From contig JBNJGN010000009.1 of the NCBI GenBank assembly GCA_051747785.1, positions 1-24,309 of the forward strand: a stretch of 24,309 bases of DNA, given 5' to 3'. Below, piece by piece: positions 22,404 through 24,309 of this stretch. A program made the translations under genes and the position numbers. Position 1 is the stretch's first letter. Each line of letters begins with the position of its first letter. The DNA comes from SKVL01 sp051747785 (GTDB lineage: Bacteria; Patescibacteriota; Minisyncoccia; Phycocordibacterales; CSBR16-193). Under the pieces are notes generated by a model that worked only from the letters and a program-made list of their open reading frames with translations, did no database searches and was not told the origin of the DNA.

Positions 22404-24309
22404 ATGTCTTACGAAGGACTATCTAAAAAAGAGCAGGTATCTACTAATGAAAATGTAGAAGAGATATCTCAACATACCGAAGAGCAAGAATTGGAGAAAC
22501 TAAAGAGAGAATATTCAGAAAATAAAGGAAATTGGGATGAGGAAAAACAAAAACGACTGAACGAACTAGAAGATTCCGTGTATAACAGCAAAAAAAACAA
22601 AAGTCAAATTAAAGTAGAGAAAACCTATAACTACAGAGATGAAGAAACAAAGACGGAGATGAAGGGTTACAGAAAAGAGTTGGAGGAGGATAGAAAAAAT
22701 AAAGAAGAGCAAGGTTTGGAAAAAGAGGTAATTGGATCAACCGGTGAAAATCCCAAAGAAGTGCCTCAAGTTATTGAANNNNNNNNNNNNNNNNNNNNNN
22801 NNNNNNNNNNNNNNNNNNNNNNNNNNNNNNNNNNNNNNNNNNNNNNNNNNNNNNNNNNNNNNNNNNNNNNNNNNNNNNTTGGAGGAGGATAGAAAAAATA
22901 AAGAAGAGCAAGGTTTGGAAAAAGAGGTAATTGGATCAACCGGTGAAAATCCCAAAGAAGTGCCTCAAGTTATTGAAGGAGAAACCGAAAAACAATACGG
23001 AGAAGAGAAAGATATACCGGATGATATTCGTAAATTTCTTAATAGCTTAAAATTCAATAAAAATTTAACAGAAGAGGAAGCAAAAAAAGAATGGAAGAAA
23101 TTGATGTTAAAGTATCACTTCGATCACAACTCTGGAAATGATAATCATAATTTTGCCGGTTTAATAAATGGAGCTTTTAGCGCATGGAAGAAGGGAGAAA
23201 CTGTAGATGTTCGTAATGAAAGTGAAGCTCATATCTCAATAGGAGAAGACCATGGTACGGAAGAGGGCGAGGAAGGTGAGGGGTCAACCGAGTCTTATTT
23301 AGAGAAGATGTTGAAGAATTCCAGAAAGGAATTTGCCAAAATAGAACGTAAAGCCGAGGCTTGGGTGAAGGAAAATAAAAATGAAAGAACAAAGGAAGGA
23401 TATGAGGGGTATGAGGAGACAAAGCAGAGATACCTTGAAAATTTAAGAAGCATACGTAACGAAAAACTGAAAGCTCTGGAATCGAAAGAAATATCATACC
23501 AAGAGAAAGAGAGGATAAGAAAAGAGATCTTAAAAACGACGGTGGCTGATGAGGCGATAGAGCTTCATAATGAGAAAATGAATGCTTTGTTGGAAGAGAA
23601 GTCTGAATCTTTGAGAGATAAGGCATTAGAGATGGGAAAGAATGCAGCTAATTGGTATCGTAAGTGGCCTTTGAGATATAAGCTTGGCATATCGGCATTG
23701 TTTTTTGGAGCTTCCGTAGGTGCCGGTGCTATCGGAGGAGCAACCGGACTTGCTCTAGCTGGAGGAGTTGTTGCGGGATCAGGTATCCAAAGACTTCTTT
23801 CCGGTGCCGCTACCGCTGTGGGTCTTGACGTTCTTATACACAAAAGTCAGGACAAAAAAACAGAGAAAGAAACATTGAAACAGTTTGCTGAAGGTTTTGA
23901 GGAAAAGATTAAAAACAGTAATGCTCAAATTGATGAAAGACTTTTTGAGCTGGAGGGTAAAAAAACCGGTGAAAGATATCGCAGGTATATCTTAAGTGGT
24001 ACTGCCGGTGCTCTTGTAGGTACTGGCGTTGTGGGCAAGGCATTTGGTAATGTAATGGATTGGATTGGTTCCGGTGGTACGCCCCCGACGGAAGGAGATG
24101 TTTCCATAGACAAAGAAAACTACCGCTTTGATGCTCCGGAGTTTAAAGAACCAGGAGTAATGGAAGGAGATGTTTCCATAGACAAAGAAAACTACCGCTT
24201 TGATGTTCCAGAGTTTAAAGAACCAGGAGTAATGGAAGGAGATGTTTCCATAGACAAAGAAAACTACCGCTTTGATGTTCCGGAGTTTGAAGATCCTCCT
24301 GATTGGGTG
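22404..24309 (+). CDS. Multidomain membrane protein: J-like segment, shared helical domain, Gly-rich TM regions, C-terminal repeats (partial)
   Basis: The gene is open to the window edge and interrupted by 100 Ns. Removing the Ns and one copy of the flanking 99-bp duplication gives one continuous frame of 569 codons. Parts in order: an acidic, Gln/Glu/Lys-rich N-terminus; a J-domain-like segment at 23020-23199 (EEEAKKEWKKLMLKYHFDHN, then NFAGLINGAFSAWKKG) with HFD where J-domains have HPD; and a helical domain at 23290-23610 homologous to residues 38-154 of the 18526 product. Then come glycine-rich hydrophobic stretches at about 23680-23840 and 23990-24080, likely membrane helices, with a coiled segment between. 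Three 24-residue repeats (GDVSIDKENYRFD..PEF) follow to the edge. The repeats could lie outside the cell. Function unknown; the literal frame shifts across the Ns only because the gap length is arbitrary. Confidence 0.8.
22680..22977. other. Assembly gap (100 Ns) flanked by identical 99-bp copies
   Basis: Bases 22680-22778 and 22879-22977 are identical over all 99 positions, with exactly 100 Ns between. A fixed 100-N spacer denotes a gap of unknown size. Equal ends of 99 bp suggest an unmerged contig overlap (for example a k-mer of that length) rather than biology. Both copies are in frame with the gene when collapsed. A true tandem repeat of a 33-codon unit cannot be excluded. Confidence 0.9.
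24094..24309 (+). repeat. Three tandem 72-bp (24-residue) coding repeats
   Basis: Units start at 24094, 24166 and 24238. Copies 1 and 2 differ at two bases only (Ala to Val, and a silent Pro codon change). Copy 3 is nearly identical up to GAGTTT and then diverges (EFEDPPDWV) at the window edge. The unit is EGDVSIDKENYRFD followed by A/V-PEFKEPGVM. High nucleotide identity implies recent expansion or ongoing gene conversion. Confidence 0.95.

Noticed and set aside
1..24309. tRNA, rRNA or replication origin in the window
   Set aside because: No tRNA-like arms with CCA-proximal stem, no rRNA core sequence and no DnaA-box cluster was recognised by eye.

Overview
The window looks like a piece of a Patescibacteria (Candidate Phyla Radiation, probably Parcubacteria-like) genome. 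This rests on sequence character and family content, not on a database search. The DNA is AT-rich, coding is dense, and spacers are short. Few genes have a Shine-Dalgarno sequence, and several have a -10 box directly in front of the start codon. The N-terminus of one protein resembles the FtsH extracellular domain in the form I associate with this group. A large VirB4/TraG-like ATPase is followed by very acidic coiled-coil proteins. TGA is used as a stop (for example at 8735-8737 and 20779-20781), so the UGA-recoded lineages are excluded.

Layout. Positions 1-384 (minus) hold a broken, edge-truncated IS1595/ISXO2-type transposase. Positions 641-1591 encode a two-TM protein that joins an FtsH-type extracellular domain to a Schlafen/AlbA_2 domain. 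Positions 1731-7016 are an efflux operon: a TetR regulator with a clear promoter and overlapping palindromic operator, a membrane-fusion protein with an unusual insert, and an RND pump. Positions 7171-9791 are a thiol-redox island: a membrane-anchored CPAC thioredoxin-like protein, a glutaredoxin, an AhpF-type (NADH-type) flavoprotein reductase, a membrane-anchored DsbA-like protein and a small 3-TM protein, closed by a two-way terminator. A small unknown gene with its own promoter and strong SD runs back from 10158. Positions 10376-14465 carry envelope or export functions: an SH3b-L,D-transpeptidase, a C39-like cysteine peptidase and a phospholipase D-like protein on the opposite strand, with the TlyA rRNA methylase between them. 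Positions 14726-15703 encode a Ca2+/cation-antiporter-family protein that has lost both signature glutamates.

Positions 15758-24309 form the most unusual part. A 918-aa VirB4/TraG-like ATPase is followed by a 751-aa acidic protein. After two housekeeping-type genes (a four-cysteine PD-(D/E)XK nuclease and a YgjP-type metalloprotease) comes a membrane protein that runs off the window. The acidic protein and this last protein share a homologous domain of about 110 residues that I cannot assign to a known family. The last protein also has a J-domain-like segment with HFD in place of HPD, glycine-rich membrane segments, and three tandem 24-residue repeats at its visible C-terminal end. I read this as a possible lineage-specific membrane or transfer apparatus; that is inference.

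The 100-N gap at 22779-22878 is flanked by two identical 99-bp copies. Removing the Ns and one copy gives a single continuous frame to the window end, so the gap is probably a scaffolding artefact at a contig overlap.
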